Positions 1-5,838 of a stretch of 5,889 nucleotides of DNA are shown here, piece by piece. The notes under the pieces were generated by a model that had not been told where the DNA came from, ran no database searches, and saw nothing but the letters and a program-made list of their open reading frames with translations. A program made the translations under genes and the position numbers. Source of the DNA: Bacillota bacterium (GTDB lineage: Bacteria; Bacillota; Clostridia; Oscillospirales; Butyricicoccaceae); contig JAUZPW010000103.1 of NCBI GenBank assembly GCA_030705725.1, forward strand, positions 1-5,889. The letters run 5' to 3'. Positions within the stretch are counted from its first letter, which is position 1. The number at the start of each line of letters is the position of its first letter.

Positions 1-357
1 ATGGTTTGGGTAGTACTTTCGTGGATTTTGCTGCTTTTATCGACCTGGCTCGGGATTATGGGCATGAATTTTTTCGGTCTTTTCTCCGTAAGAATGGCGC
101 TTACCGTGTTTGCGGCGACCAATATTATAAATTTTATACCTGCGTCGCCCGGCGCTATCGGATTTTTTGAGTACAGCACGGTTTTAGGGCTTTCAGGGCT
201 CGGAGTGGACAGCACGAGGGCGCTTGCCGTCAGCCTGCCCCTGCATCTTATACAGTATATATCCCTGCTGCCGCTAGGCGCCGTGCTTTACGCTCTGGCT
301 CTGCACGGAAAGTACGGAGACGCGGTCAGAAGCGTTATTCACAAAAATAAAAAATAA
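1..357 (+). CDS. Flippase-like / lysylphosphatidylglycerol synthase TM-region family membrane protein, C-terminal part
   Basis: Seen: 118 residues ending at a TAA stop, very hydrophobic, with membrane segments at about residues 2-20, 33-47, 58-80 and 82-102, and a short basic cytoplasmic tail rich in K and R. The segment from N41 to E57 contains N44, P47, P50-G51, G54 and E57, an arrangement typical of the C-terminal third of the LPG_synthase_TM (UPF0104, MprF-like flippase) family. Known: members are usually about 300 residues or more with 6-8 membrane helices and include lipid flippase domains such as that of MprF. Inference: the ATG at base 1 is probably an internal Met and the gene begins left of the window, so the protein here is partial. 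No synthetase domain of the MprF type follows, so this is the stand-alone flippase-like form. Its lipid substrate is unknown. It is separated from the next gene by about 100 bp with a promoter, so it need not belong to the operon downstream. Confidence 0.82.
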   Translation: MVWVVLSWILLLLSTWLGIMGMNFFGLFSVRMALTVFAATNIINFIPASPGAIGFFEYSTVLGLSGLGVDSTRALAVSLPLHLIQYISLLPLGAVLYALALHGKYGDAVRSVIHKNKK

Positions 358-419
358 CAGCGTATTATATATTTATCGACCGAATAAATTAAAAATTTAT
401 AGTAAAATGCAAATTATCA

Positions 420-428
420 TGTTATAAT
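420..428 (+). promoter_or_regulatory. Extended -10 promoter for the methyltransferase-GH3-HD-GYP unit
   Basis: A perfect TATAAT hexamer (423-428) is preceded by TG one base upstream (420-421), giving the extended -10 form TGnTATAAT. The surrounding 358-461 gap is strongly AT-rich. The -35 position at 17-bp spacing (400-405, TAGTAA) matches TTGACA at only three of six bases, which an extended -10 can tolerate. Transcription would start near 435, leaving a leader of about 27 nt before the ATG at 462. This is a sigma-70/sigma-A type prediction from sequence only; chance TATAAT matches are common in AT-rich DNA, but the TG extension and position between two genes favour it. Confidence 0.55.
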
Positions 429-461
429 ATATTTACATATTTTGGAGAAACCGGATAGGTT

Positions 462-488
462 ATGTATTATATTGCCGGCATGGCTTGA
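462..488 (+). other. Short 8-codon upstream ORF, in frame with the methyltransferase but closed by UGA
   Basis: An ATG at 462 opens the frame MYYIAGMA and stops at TGA (486-488). Only one codon (TTT) separates that stop from the TTG at 492, from which the methyltransferase frame is open, in the same phase. GGAG lies at 444-447 (14 nt before the ATG, rather far) and AGG at 457-459 (very close). This looks like the natural start of the downstream gene interrupted at codon 9 by a nonsense change, or a tiny leader ORF whose termination feeds re-initiation at TTG 492. I cannot tell these apart from one sequence. A sequencing error is also possible. Confidence 0.4.
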
Positions 489-491
489 TTT

Positions 492-1118
492 TTGCGACTG
501 CTTTATATAAAACTTATTCCGGCGGTGAAGGGCGGGAAAATTCTGAAGCTCTTTTTCTGTTCTGTTTTCCCATTTATACTGTTCTTTTTTTATGACATTA
601 ACAGCGTCAAATGGAAGAATAAGTTCTTGTTTTACTTTTTTATGCTCGGCTTTCTGATGATTTTTACGAACACTGCGGTTCTTATAGCCGAAAGCCTGGG
701 CGGGACGGCTTTTAAGCCGGTTTTCCTTTTCCCGGCCGCTGCTTTTCTTTTTTTGCTGATTTACGCATTGTTTTTCGCGCTGCCGTTTGGTGACACATAT
801 TCGGTGCATCAGAAAAACGTGATATGCAAAACGGGGCCATATGCCATGTGCCGTCATCCGGGAGTAATATGCTTTGCGGGCTTTTATCTTTTTCTTTATT
901 TTGCGCTTCCGTCTTTAAGACTGGCTTATTTTGCAACCGTCTCCTGCATCTGCAATCTGCTTTATGTTATTTTTCAGGATATGTGGAGCTTCCCGCTCAC
1001 TTTTGACGGTTACGGCGATTACAGGAATGAAACGCCGTTTTTAATCCCCACAGCCAAAAGCATCAGGCGCGGTTTACAAACACTTAGGAATAGGAGTTTC
1101 AGCAAACATGAGCCTTAA
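492..1118 (+). CDS. Membrane methyltransferase of the isoprenylcysteine / phospholipid N-methyltransferase type
   Basis: Seen: 208 residues read from TTG 492, with hydrophobic helices at about residues 17-34, 44-66, 75-97 and a long hydrophobic stretch 125-161. The key signature is GPYAMCRHPG at residues 115-124, matching the G-P-Y-x-x-x-R-H-P motif of the ICMT/PEMT/NnrU-like integral membrane methyltransferases. It is followed by Q162-D163 and then F171, Y174-G175, Y177-R178 and P182-x-x-x-P186, matching the family's C-terminal 'E..F..Y..Y....P..IP' block, with D163 where Glu is usual. Known: these enzymes use S-adenosylmethionine bound near the RHP and C-terminal motifs to methylate lipid or carboxyl groups at the membrane. 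Inference: substrate unknown. Start is uncertain: TTG 492 has no Shine-Dalgarno sequence, while a better-placed ATG at 462 in the same frame is cut off by UGA at 486. GTG 525 is another option. The 3' end overlaps the GH3 gene by 11 bp, indicating translational coupling. Confidence 0.72.
   Translation: MRLLYIKLIPAVKGGKILKLFFCSVFPFILFFFYDINSVKWKNKFLFYFFMLGFLMIFTNTAVLIAESLGGTAFKPVFLFPAAAFLFLLIYALFFALPFGDTYSVHQKNVICKTGPYAMCRHPGVICFAGFYLFLYFALPSLRLAYFATVSCICNLLYVIFQDMWSFPLTFDGYGDYRNETPFLIPTAKSIRRGLQTLRNRSFSKHEP
1092..1096 (+). promoter_or_regulatory. Ribosome binding site of the GH3-family gene
   Basis: AGGAG lies 11 nt before ATG 1108, inside the last codons of the methyltransferase gene, with a second AGGAA just upstream (1086-1090). 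It fixes the GH3 start at 1108 and therefore the 11-bp overlap of the two genes. Confidence 0.65.
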
Positions 1119-2709
1119 AGAAAAGCTTAAACAGCGCAAATATGACGAAATATGGCAAGAGTACTGCGGCTTTTTTGACCTGGATATTTCCGAGTATATG
1201 ACGATTCAGAAAAGACTCATGCTGGAACAGATCGGAATATGGAGCAACAGCGCGCTCGGCCAGAGCATTATCGGGAAAAAGAATCCGGAAACAATAGAAG
1301 AATTTTTGGCGATGATTCCGCTTACCACTTACGAAGACTACGCGGAAATGCTGCTCTACAAAAGGGACGATCTGCTTCCCGAGCATGCGATACTGTGGCT
1401 GCAGACCACCTGGGAGGGCGGCGTGCATCCGATAAAAGTAGCGCCGTACACAAAAGGGATGCTTGACACATATAAAAACAATATTATCGCCGGGCTTATA
1501 ATCTGCACTTCAACCGAAAAAGGGAAGTTCAACATAAGCCCTAAGGATAAGGCTCTTTATGGATTTGCTCCGCTTCCGTTCATGACGGGGCTTATTCCGC
1601 ACGCGCTCGACGATATTATCGGCCTTGAATTCCTGCCGCCTATCAAGGAGGCGGAAAAGATGTCGTTCAGCCAGAGAAATAAGGTTGGGTTTAAGCTGGG
1701 CTTCGCGAAGGGGATTGATTTCTTCTTCGGTATGGGGAGCGTGGCTTATTACATAAGCAAGTCGCTTTCTTCCATGGGAAGCGGCTCCGGCTCAAAGGAC
1801 ACGGAGGTCAAATATTCCCCCGCGATGCTTATTAAGATCATGAAAGCCAAACACCGCTGCAAAAAGGAAGGGCGGCCGCTAAAACCCAGGGACGTTTTCA
1901 AACTGAAAGGGTTTGTCTGCGCCGGTACGGACAACGAATGCTACAAGGACGAGCTTGAGGAACTCTGGGGCATAAGGCCTACGGAAATATTTGCGGGCAC
2001 CGAGCCCACTATTATCGGAGTGGAATCCTGGAATAAAAGCGGACTTTACTTTTTCCCGGACGCCTGTTTTTACGAGTTTATCCCCGAAGCCGAAATGACT
2101 AAAAACTTTGAAGACAAAGAGTATCAGCCGAAAACCGTTTTGATGGATCAGGTCGTTCCCGGAGAAAGATACGAGCTTGCCGTTTCGGTTTTTAAAGGCG
2201 GGGCGTTTATGCGCTACAGAGTAGGCGACGTTTATCAGTGCCTGGGGCTGTCGAGCAGCGAAGACGGGACGAAGATACCGCGCTTCAGGTATATCGACCG
2301 AATGCCAGACGTCATCGATATTGCGGGGTTTACTAGAATAACCGAAAATTCTATTAACAATGTTATCGAGCTTTCGGGGCTGCCGATAACGGACTGGATC
2401 GCGGTCAAGGAATTTACAAAGAACAACAAGCCTTTTCTTCATATGTACGTCGAAATCAAGCCGAGCGCGTTTTCTTCAAACGCGATAAGCAGCGAGATTA
2501 TAAGGGAGCATATGAAGGTTTATTTCAAGTATGTCGACAGTGACTACAACGATCTGAAGCAAATCCTGGGGCTTGAACCGCTTGAAATTACAATTGTAAG
2601 ATGCGGAACTTTTGAGGAATACCACAGTATTTCCGGGAAAAAGCTTCGCAGGGTCAATCCCGCGCTTACGGATATAAAAGAATTATTGAAGACTCAGGAC
2701 ACTTTTTAG
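1108..2709 (+). CDS. GH3-family acyl-acid amido synthetase homologue
   Basis: Seen: 533 residues, soluble, no signal peptide, normal length for bacterial GH3 proteins. Family landmarks occur in order: an N-terminal helical part with 'F...IPLTTYEDY' (about 67-78); the position of the first nucleotide-binding loop at T100-G105; the second motif FAGTE (295-299, family Y/F-x-x-T-E); an aromatic/acidic strand leading to EFIPE; the block YELAVSVFKGGAFMRYRVGD (355-374) with the third motif Y370-R371-x-G373-D374; and RFRYIDR..DVID.AG (392-407) leading to a C-terminal lid domain. Known: GH3 enzymes adenylate carboxylic acids and transfer the acyl group to an amino acid amine; plant members conjugate auxin and jasmonate, and bacterial roles are largely undefined. 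Odd: the first loop reads TTWEGG rather than a S/T-S-G-T-S/T-G form, so ATP binding may be altered or lost. A Ser/Gly-rich linker lies at about 218-229. It overlaps the methyltransferase and is followed after 11 bp by the c-di-GMP gene, so it is the middle gene of an operon. Substrates cannot be inferred. Confidence 0.87.
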   Translation: MSLKEKLKQRKYDEIWQEYCGFFDLDISEYMTIQKRLMLEQIGIWSNSALGQSIIGKKNPETIEEFLAMIPLTTYEDYAEMLLYKRDDLLPEHAILWLQTTWEGGVHPIKVAPYTKGMLDTYKNNIIAGLIICTSTEKGKFNISPKDKALYGFAPLPFMTGLIPHALDDIIGLEFLPPIKEAEKMSFSQRNKVGFKLGFAKGIDFFFGMGSVAYYISKSLSSMGSGSGSKDTEVKYSPAMLIKIMKAKHRCKKEGRPLKPRDVFKLKGFVCAGTDNECYKDELEELWGIRPTEIFAGTEPTIIGVESWNKSGLYFFPDACFYEFIPEAEMTKNFEDKEYQPKTVLMDQVVPGERYELAVSVFKGGAFMRYRVGDVYQCLGLSSSEDGTKIPRFRYIDRMPDVIDIAGFTRITENSINNVIELSGLPITDWIAVKEFTKNNKPFLHMYVEIKPSAFSSNAISSEIIREHMKVYFKYVDSDYNDLKQILGLEPLEITIVRCGTFEEYHSISGKKLRRVNPALTDIKELLKTQDTF

Positions 2710-2711
2710 TG

Positions 2712-2716
2712 GGTGA
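2712..2716 (+). promoter_or_regulatory. Ribosome binding site that decides the start of the GAF/GGDEF/HD-GYP gene
   Basis: GGTGA, complementary to the 16S rRNA 3' tail, ends 4 nt before ATG 2721. This favours ATG 2721 over the in-frame GTG at 2709, which overlaps the GH3 stop codon by one base but has no convincing ribosome binding site. Confidence 0.55.
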
Positions 2717-2720
2717 ATAT

Positions 2721-5252
2721 ATGGGTAGTTTTATATACGTTCCCGTAATCGCGCTGCTCTGTTATACGTTTATGAGCCTGCCGTTTCTGGCGTCTAAAAG
2801 GAACCGACTTATAAATTCCTTCCTTTTCATGATGCTCCTTTTGATCTTCTGGACGGGAGGATCATTCCTCATGCGCATGCGGGCGTGGCCGAGTGTTAAA
2901 GCCTGGTATGATTTTTCACTTTTCGGTCTTACCATGTTTCCCTGCGGCGTTCTGTTTTTCATATACGATTACATCGGCAGGGAGGACCGCAAGCCGATAA
3001 TCTACAGCGCGTTTATTATGATAGCCGCGAATCTGATTAACATTAAAACGGGATTTTTTCTCGCTAGCCCCCAGGTAGTATCGATGACAAACGGGGACGT
3101 AACCTTTGTTTACCATCCGACATGGGCGGTTTCGATCCTTTTCGCGATGACCATCCTTTTAACGCTGAAATCGGCGCTCGTTGTCATAAAGGAAAACAAC
3201 GGGAGCAGCACCGTTAAGTTCTTTCCGATCATTGCCGGCATAGCGGCCCTCGCGCTTGGAAACTTTCTGATAATGCTGCCGGCATTCAGGGGAATACCGC
3301 TTGATATAGCCTCCGGCGTTATTTACGCGACCTGCCTTTTCTACGCGCTTTACAGGAAAAATCTTTTCAGGCTGACTCTTCTCATTTCGAGAAGCAACTG
3401 CTACGCTTTGGCGGCGATTATCTCGCTGGGGCTTCTAGCCAATTTTTTCCCGAAGCTTGAGAACACTGTGAAAACGCAGTTTCCGGCGCTGCATTCGATT
3501 GACATTATCATCGCACTGATCTTTACCGCCGCGATACAGATAATATATCAGCTTCTGAAAAGCTTTATAGACCATATCTTTGTCAAGGATGAGACGATTA
3601 AGGCCGAGCAGCTTAAAAAGTTCAGCACGGCGGTTTCAAAAACTCTTGTTATAGACGAAGTGCTGCAGGAGCTTATAAATATCATACAGGATACGATTTC
3701 GACGAAAAAGGTTTACATCTGCATCTCGGATCCCGAGGGGGAATTCAAGGTCGCGGGATGCAGCAGCTGTCTCGACGAAAAGAGCCTGGTGTTTAAGAAC
3801 GACAACCCGGTGGTACAGTGGCTAACGGAAAACAGCGAGTGCCTTATAATCAAGGATTTCAGACACACGATAAATTACAAATCCATGTGGGAAATGGAAA
3901 AAAACCAGATCCAGAGGCTTGGGATCGATTGTATTATACCGCTTAAGGGCGACGGACTTCTGGTCGGTATGATCCTTTTATCGCAGGAAAAGAAAACGCT
4001 CAGCCAGGACGATATGAATTTCCTTACTTCAATCGGCGCTATTGCGTCTATCGCTGTCAAGAACTCGATGCTCTATGAAAAGGCGCGTATCGAAGCGCGC
4101 ACAGACGAGCTTACGGGGGTATTAAACCGCAAGTATTTTTACGAGATGCTTAGTTCGGAATACGAGAAAAACAGGAGCAGCTGCTTAACTCTTATAATAC
4201 TGAATATCGACGATTTTAAGCTTTATAACCAGCTTTACGGCAACAAGGAGGGCGACCTGGCCCTTCAGAAGATCGCGAAAATCATTACGGCCTGCACCGG
4301 AAACCGGGGGTATGTAGGCAGGTACAGCGGAAAGGAATTTGCCGTCATTCTGCCGATGGTCGACGTGCTGGCCGCTAAAAATCTGGCGCTCAACATCAAG
4401 GATCAGATTCAGGAGATGAATAAGGGCTCGACAGATTTTTTGAAGCCTCTTACCGTAAGCATAGGGATTTGCTCGGTGCCGTTCGGCGCGTCTACGCTCT
4501 CGCAGCTTCTTAACAATGTGGATATGTCCGTTTATCAGGTCAAGTGCCACGGCAAAAACGGGATTATGATATATTCCGCGGGACAGGCGGCGGAAGCAGG
4601 CGCGAAGCAGGATCGGCTCGCCTGGAAGGAAAACGTTTATTCCGGCTACGCGTCGACCATATACGCATTGACGGCCGCGATCGACGCGAAGGATCATTAC
4701 ACGTTCAACCACTCCAAAAACGTGGAATATTATTCGACATGCATGGCGATGGCGCTGAACCTCAACGAGGATCTGGTTGAAATTATCAGGGAGGCGGCGC
4801 TTTTACACGACGTCGGCAAAATTGGAGTCCCGGAAAAAATCCTGAACAAGCTCGGGAAGCTGACAAGCGAGGAATATGAGATAATAAAGGGCCATGTCGA
4901 GAGCTCTATAAGCATTATCAGGCACCTCCCCAGCCTTGATTACGTTATTCCCGCCGTACTCGGGCATCACGAAAGGTATGACGGAAAGGGGTATCCGAGG
5001 CGCATAGCGGGCGAGGATATTCCGCTGCTCGCGAGGATTTTGTGCATAGCCGACTCCTTCGACGCAATGCTGTCGGTCAGGAGCTACAAGGAAGCTTTCA
5101 GCGTCGGATTCGCGCTTCAGGAGCTTAAAAAGCAGGCGGGAAAGCAGTTTGACCCGAAGCTCGCTGATTTATTCGTTGAGCTTGTTAAAACGGGAAGGAT
5201 TTCGCCCGGTGAATCAACGGCTCAGAATGACGGCCTGCAAAAAATAATATAA
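2721..5252 (+). CDS. Membrane sensor with GAF, degenerate GGDEF and HD-GYP domains; probable c-di-GMP phosphodiesterase
   Basis: Seen: 843 residues from ATG 2721 (847 from GTG 2709). Residues 1-280 contain about nine hydrophobic helices, resembling the 7TM N-terminal region of some sensor kinases. Residues about 298-453 form a GAF-type sensory domain, and 455-620 a GGDEF fold beginning TDELTGVLNR (461-470). About 635-830 is an HD-GYP domain with H696-D697, G699-K700, and HHE..DGKGYP at 749-759, followed by the usual D-S-F-D-A-M block. Known: HD-GYP domains hydrolyse c-di-GMP with a metal centre held by these His/Asp residues. The GGDEF signature is SGKEF (536-540), Lys replacing the acidic D/E and Ser the first Gly. 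The family DID.F is N495-I-D-D-F and the usual H of GH..GD is N508. The inhibitory RxxD site is absent. Inference: cyclase activity is probably lost and the domain may bind GTP as a regulator, leaving a phosphodiesterase controlled by membrane and GAF signals. It is the last gene of the operon, 11 bp after GH3, and converges on rplL. Confidence 0.92.
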   Translation: MGSFIYVPVIALLCYTFMSLPFLASKRNRLINSFLFMMLLLIFWTGGSFLMRMRAWPSVKAWYDFSLFGLTMFPCGVLFFIYDYIGREDRKPIIYSAFIMIAANLINIKTGFFLASPQVVSMTNGDVTFVYHPTWAVSILFAMTILLTLKSALVVIKENNGSSTVKFFPIIAGIAALALGNFLIMLPAFRGIPLDIASGVIYATCLFYALYRKNLFRLTLLISRSNCYALAAIISLGLLANFFPKLENTVKTQFPALHSIDIIIALIFTAAIQIIYQLLKSFIDHIFVKDETIKAEQLKKFSTAVSKTLVIDEVLQELINIIQDTISTKKVYICISDPEGEFKVAGCSSCLDEKSLVFKNDNPVVQWLTENSECLIIKDFRHTINYKSMWEMEKNQIQRLGIDCIIPLKGDGLLVGMILLSQEKKTLSQDDMNFLTSIGAIASIAVKNSMLYEKARIEARTDELTGVLNRKYFYEMLSSEYEKNRSSCLTLIILNIDDFKLYNQLYGNKEGDLALQKIAKIITACTGNRGYVGRYSGKEFAVILPMVDVLAAKNLALNIKDQIQEMNKGSTDFLKPLTVSIGICSVPFGASTLSQLLNNVDMSVYQVKCHGKNGIMIYSAGQAAEAGAKQDRLAWKENVYSGYASTIYALTAAIDAKDHYTFNHSKNVEYYSTCMAMALNLNEDLVEIIREAALLHDVGKIGVPEKILNKLGKLTSEEYEIIKGHVESSISIIRHLPSLDYVIPAVLGHHERYDGKGYPRRIAGEDIPLLARILCIADSFDAMLSVRSYKEAFSVGFALQELKKQAGKQFDPKLADLFVELVKTGRISPGESTAQNDGLQKII

Positions 5253-5358
5253 TGTCCACTGAACAAATGCGACCTTCGAATCGCATTTGTGAAAGTCCGC
5301 GAAATGCGGAAATTTTTAGCGGTGAAACAAACCTGTTTTGCTGCTTTGGCAGACATTA
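5250..5358 (+). other. Cloverleaf-like structured element in the 3' UTR (possible RNA element)
   Basis: Seen: TAATGTC (5250-5256, starting with the stop codon) is complementary to GACATTA (5352-5358), a 7-bp closing stem. It encloses three hairpins. The first is ACAAATGCGA/TCGCATTTGT (5263-5272 with 5281-5290, 10 bp, 8-nt loop). The second is TCCGC/GCGGA (5296-5300 with 5306-5310, 5-nt loop). The third is AGCGGTGAAACA/TGTTTTGCTGCT (5318-5329 with 5334-5345, 12 bp, loop AACC). Three pairs of the third hairpin are G-U wobbles on the + strand that would be C-A or A-C mismatches on the other strand, so the fold favours a + strand transcript, co-transcribed with the HD-GYP gene. I recognise no known RNA family. 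It could also be a small non-coding RNA processed from the operon, or a palindromic repeat or MITE-like insertion; flanking ATA triplets (5247-5249 and 5359-5361) are too short to prove insertion. Confidence 0.6.
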
Positions 5359-5370
5359 ATATAAAAAAAA

Positions 5371-5395
5371 GAGCCTTTTGAAGGCTCCTTTTTTT
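5371..5395. terminator. Bidirectional intrinsic terminator between the operon and rplL
   Basis: GAGCCTT (5371-5377) pairs with AAGGCTC (5381-5387), a 7-bp stem with loop TTG. On the + strand it is followed by C and seven T (5389-5395). On the - strand it is followed directly by the complement of the A run 5363-5370, eight U. It therefore fits termination of both converging units, the three-gene operon on the + strand and rplJL on the - strand. It begins 12 nt after the cloverleaf element and its stem ends 21 nt beyond the rplL stop. Confidence 0.88.
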
Positions 5396-5408
5396 GCAAT
5401 GTATAAAA

Positions 5409-5792
5409 TTACTTGATTTCGACGGTTGCGCCGGCTTCGGTGAGCTTCGCTTTGAGAGCTTCCGCGTCTTCCTTGGAAATCTTCTCTTTGACAGCCTTCG
5501 GAGCGCTGTCGACGAGGTCTTTGGCTTCCTTTAAGCCGAGTCCGGTTACTTCGCGGACGACTTTGATAACGTTGATTTTGCCGGCTCCGGCTTCTTTAAG
5601 GACAACGGAAAACTCGGTCTGCTCGGCAGGAGCGGCAGCTTCGGCTGCTGCGGCCGGGGCGGCGGCGACGGCTACGGGAGCGGCGGCGCTTACACCGAAT
5701 TCTTCTTCAAGGGCCTTTACGAGCTCGGAGAGCTCTAAAACGGTCAAAACTTTAACGTCTTCAATTAACTTTGCAACTTTTTCACTTGCCAT
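5409..5792 (-). CDS. rplL: Ribosomal protein L7/L12 (bL12)
   Basis: Product: the stalk protein of the large ribosomal subunit, present in multiple dimers bound to L10, which recruits and stimulates the GTPase translation factors. Seen: 127 residues, a normal length. The N-terminal dimerisation and L10-binding segment is residues 1-33, ending EEEFGVS. An Ala/Pro-rich flexible hinge follows at about 34-58. The globular C-terminal domain has the conserved blocks KINVIKVVREVTGLGLKEAK (72-91) and LVDSAPK (93-99), then the terminal ATVEIK. The start ATG (complement of 5790-5792) is supported by GGGAGGT 8 nt upstream. It follows rplJ after a 46-bp spacer, the standard bacterial rplJ-rplL order. The sequence resembles clostridial L12 and is the main guide to taxonomy here. 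Confidence 0.98.
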   Translation of the reverse strand: MASEKVAKLIEDVKVLTVLELSELVKALEEEFGVSAAAPVAVAAAPAAAAEAAAPAEQTEFSVVLKEAGAGKINVIKVVREVTGLGLKEAKDLVDSAPKAVKEKISKEDAEALKAKLTEAGATVEIK

Positions 5793-5800
5793 GGTAGGTT

Positions 5801-5807
5801 ACCTCCC
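5801..5807 (-). promoter_or_regulatory. Strong ribosome binding site of rplL
   Basis: On the - strand GGGAGGT lies 8 nt before the rplL ATG in the 46-bp rplJ-rplL spacer. The near-consensus site fits the need to make several copies of L12 per ribosome relative to L10. No promoter is evident in this spacer, so rplL is probably transcribed from upstream of rplJ. Confidence 0.8.
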
Positions 5808-5838
5808 ATATTCTTTTTAATAAATTTCGGATTAAGGG

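Noticed and set aside
384..400. Inverted repeat ATAAATT/AATTTAT as a terminator after the flippase-like gene.
   Set aside because: It is entirely A/T, lacks a T run on the + strand, and such repeats are expected by chance in AT-rich DNA.
486..488. UGA read as selenocysteine or tryptophan in the methyltransferase.
   Set aside because: No convincing SECIS-like hairpin follows at the required distance, Sec in an N-terminal membrane stretch is implausible, and TGG is used for Trp in all genes of the window.
417..857. Open frame of 146 codons on the - strand across the promoter and methyltransferase start.
   Set aside because: Its Lys/Arg/Gln-rich product is what antisense of hydrophobic T-rich coding sequence gives, it has no recognisable domain, and it would cover the promoter region.
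1879..2442. Open frame of 187 codons on the - strand within the GH3 gene.
   Set aside because: It is fully inside a well-supported conserved gene and has no family features of its own.
5259..5294. Hammerhead ribozyme: CUGA before and GAAA after the first hairpin resemble its core.
   Set aside because: The core should read CUGANGA; here CUGA is followed by ACA, so the essential G8 is missing. The stem III side also lacks the UH cleavage site, and there is an additional hairpin.
5250..5358. tRNA or tRNA-like gene: 7-bp closing stem, cloverleaf shape and a TTCGAA sequence.
   Set aside because: TTCGAA sits in the loop of the first arm rather than the last, arm lengths are wrong (10 and 12 bp), there is no D-arm pattern or plausible anticodon loop, and 109 nt is too long.
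5250..5358. c-di-GMP riboswitch, suggested by the neighbouring GGDEF/HD-GYP gene.
   Set aside because: The element follows rather than precedes the gene, no + strand gene lies downstream, and I see none of the conserved GEMM core segments.
5413..5820. Open frame of 135 codons on the + strand opposite rplL.
   Set aside because: It is the antisense shadow of the Ala-rich rplL gene, with low-complexity Ala/Ser content and no start signals.
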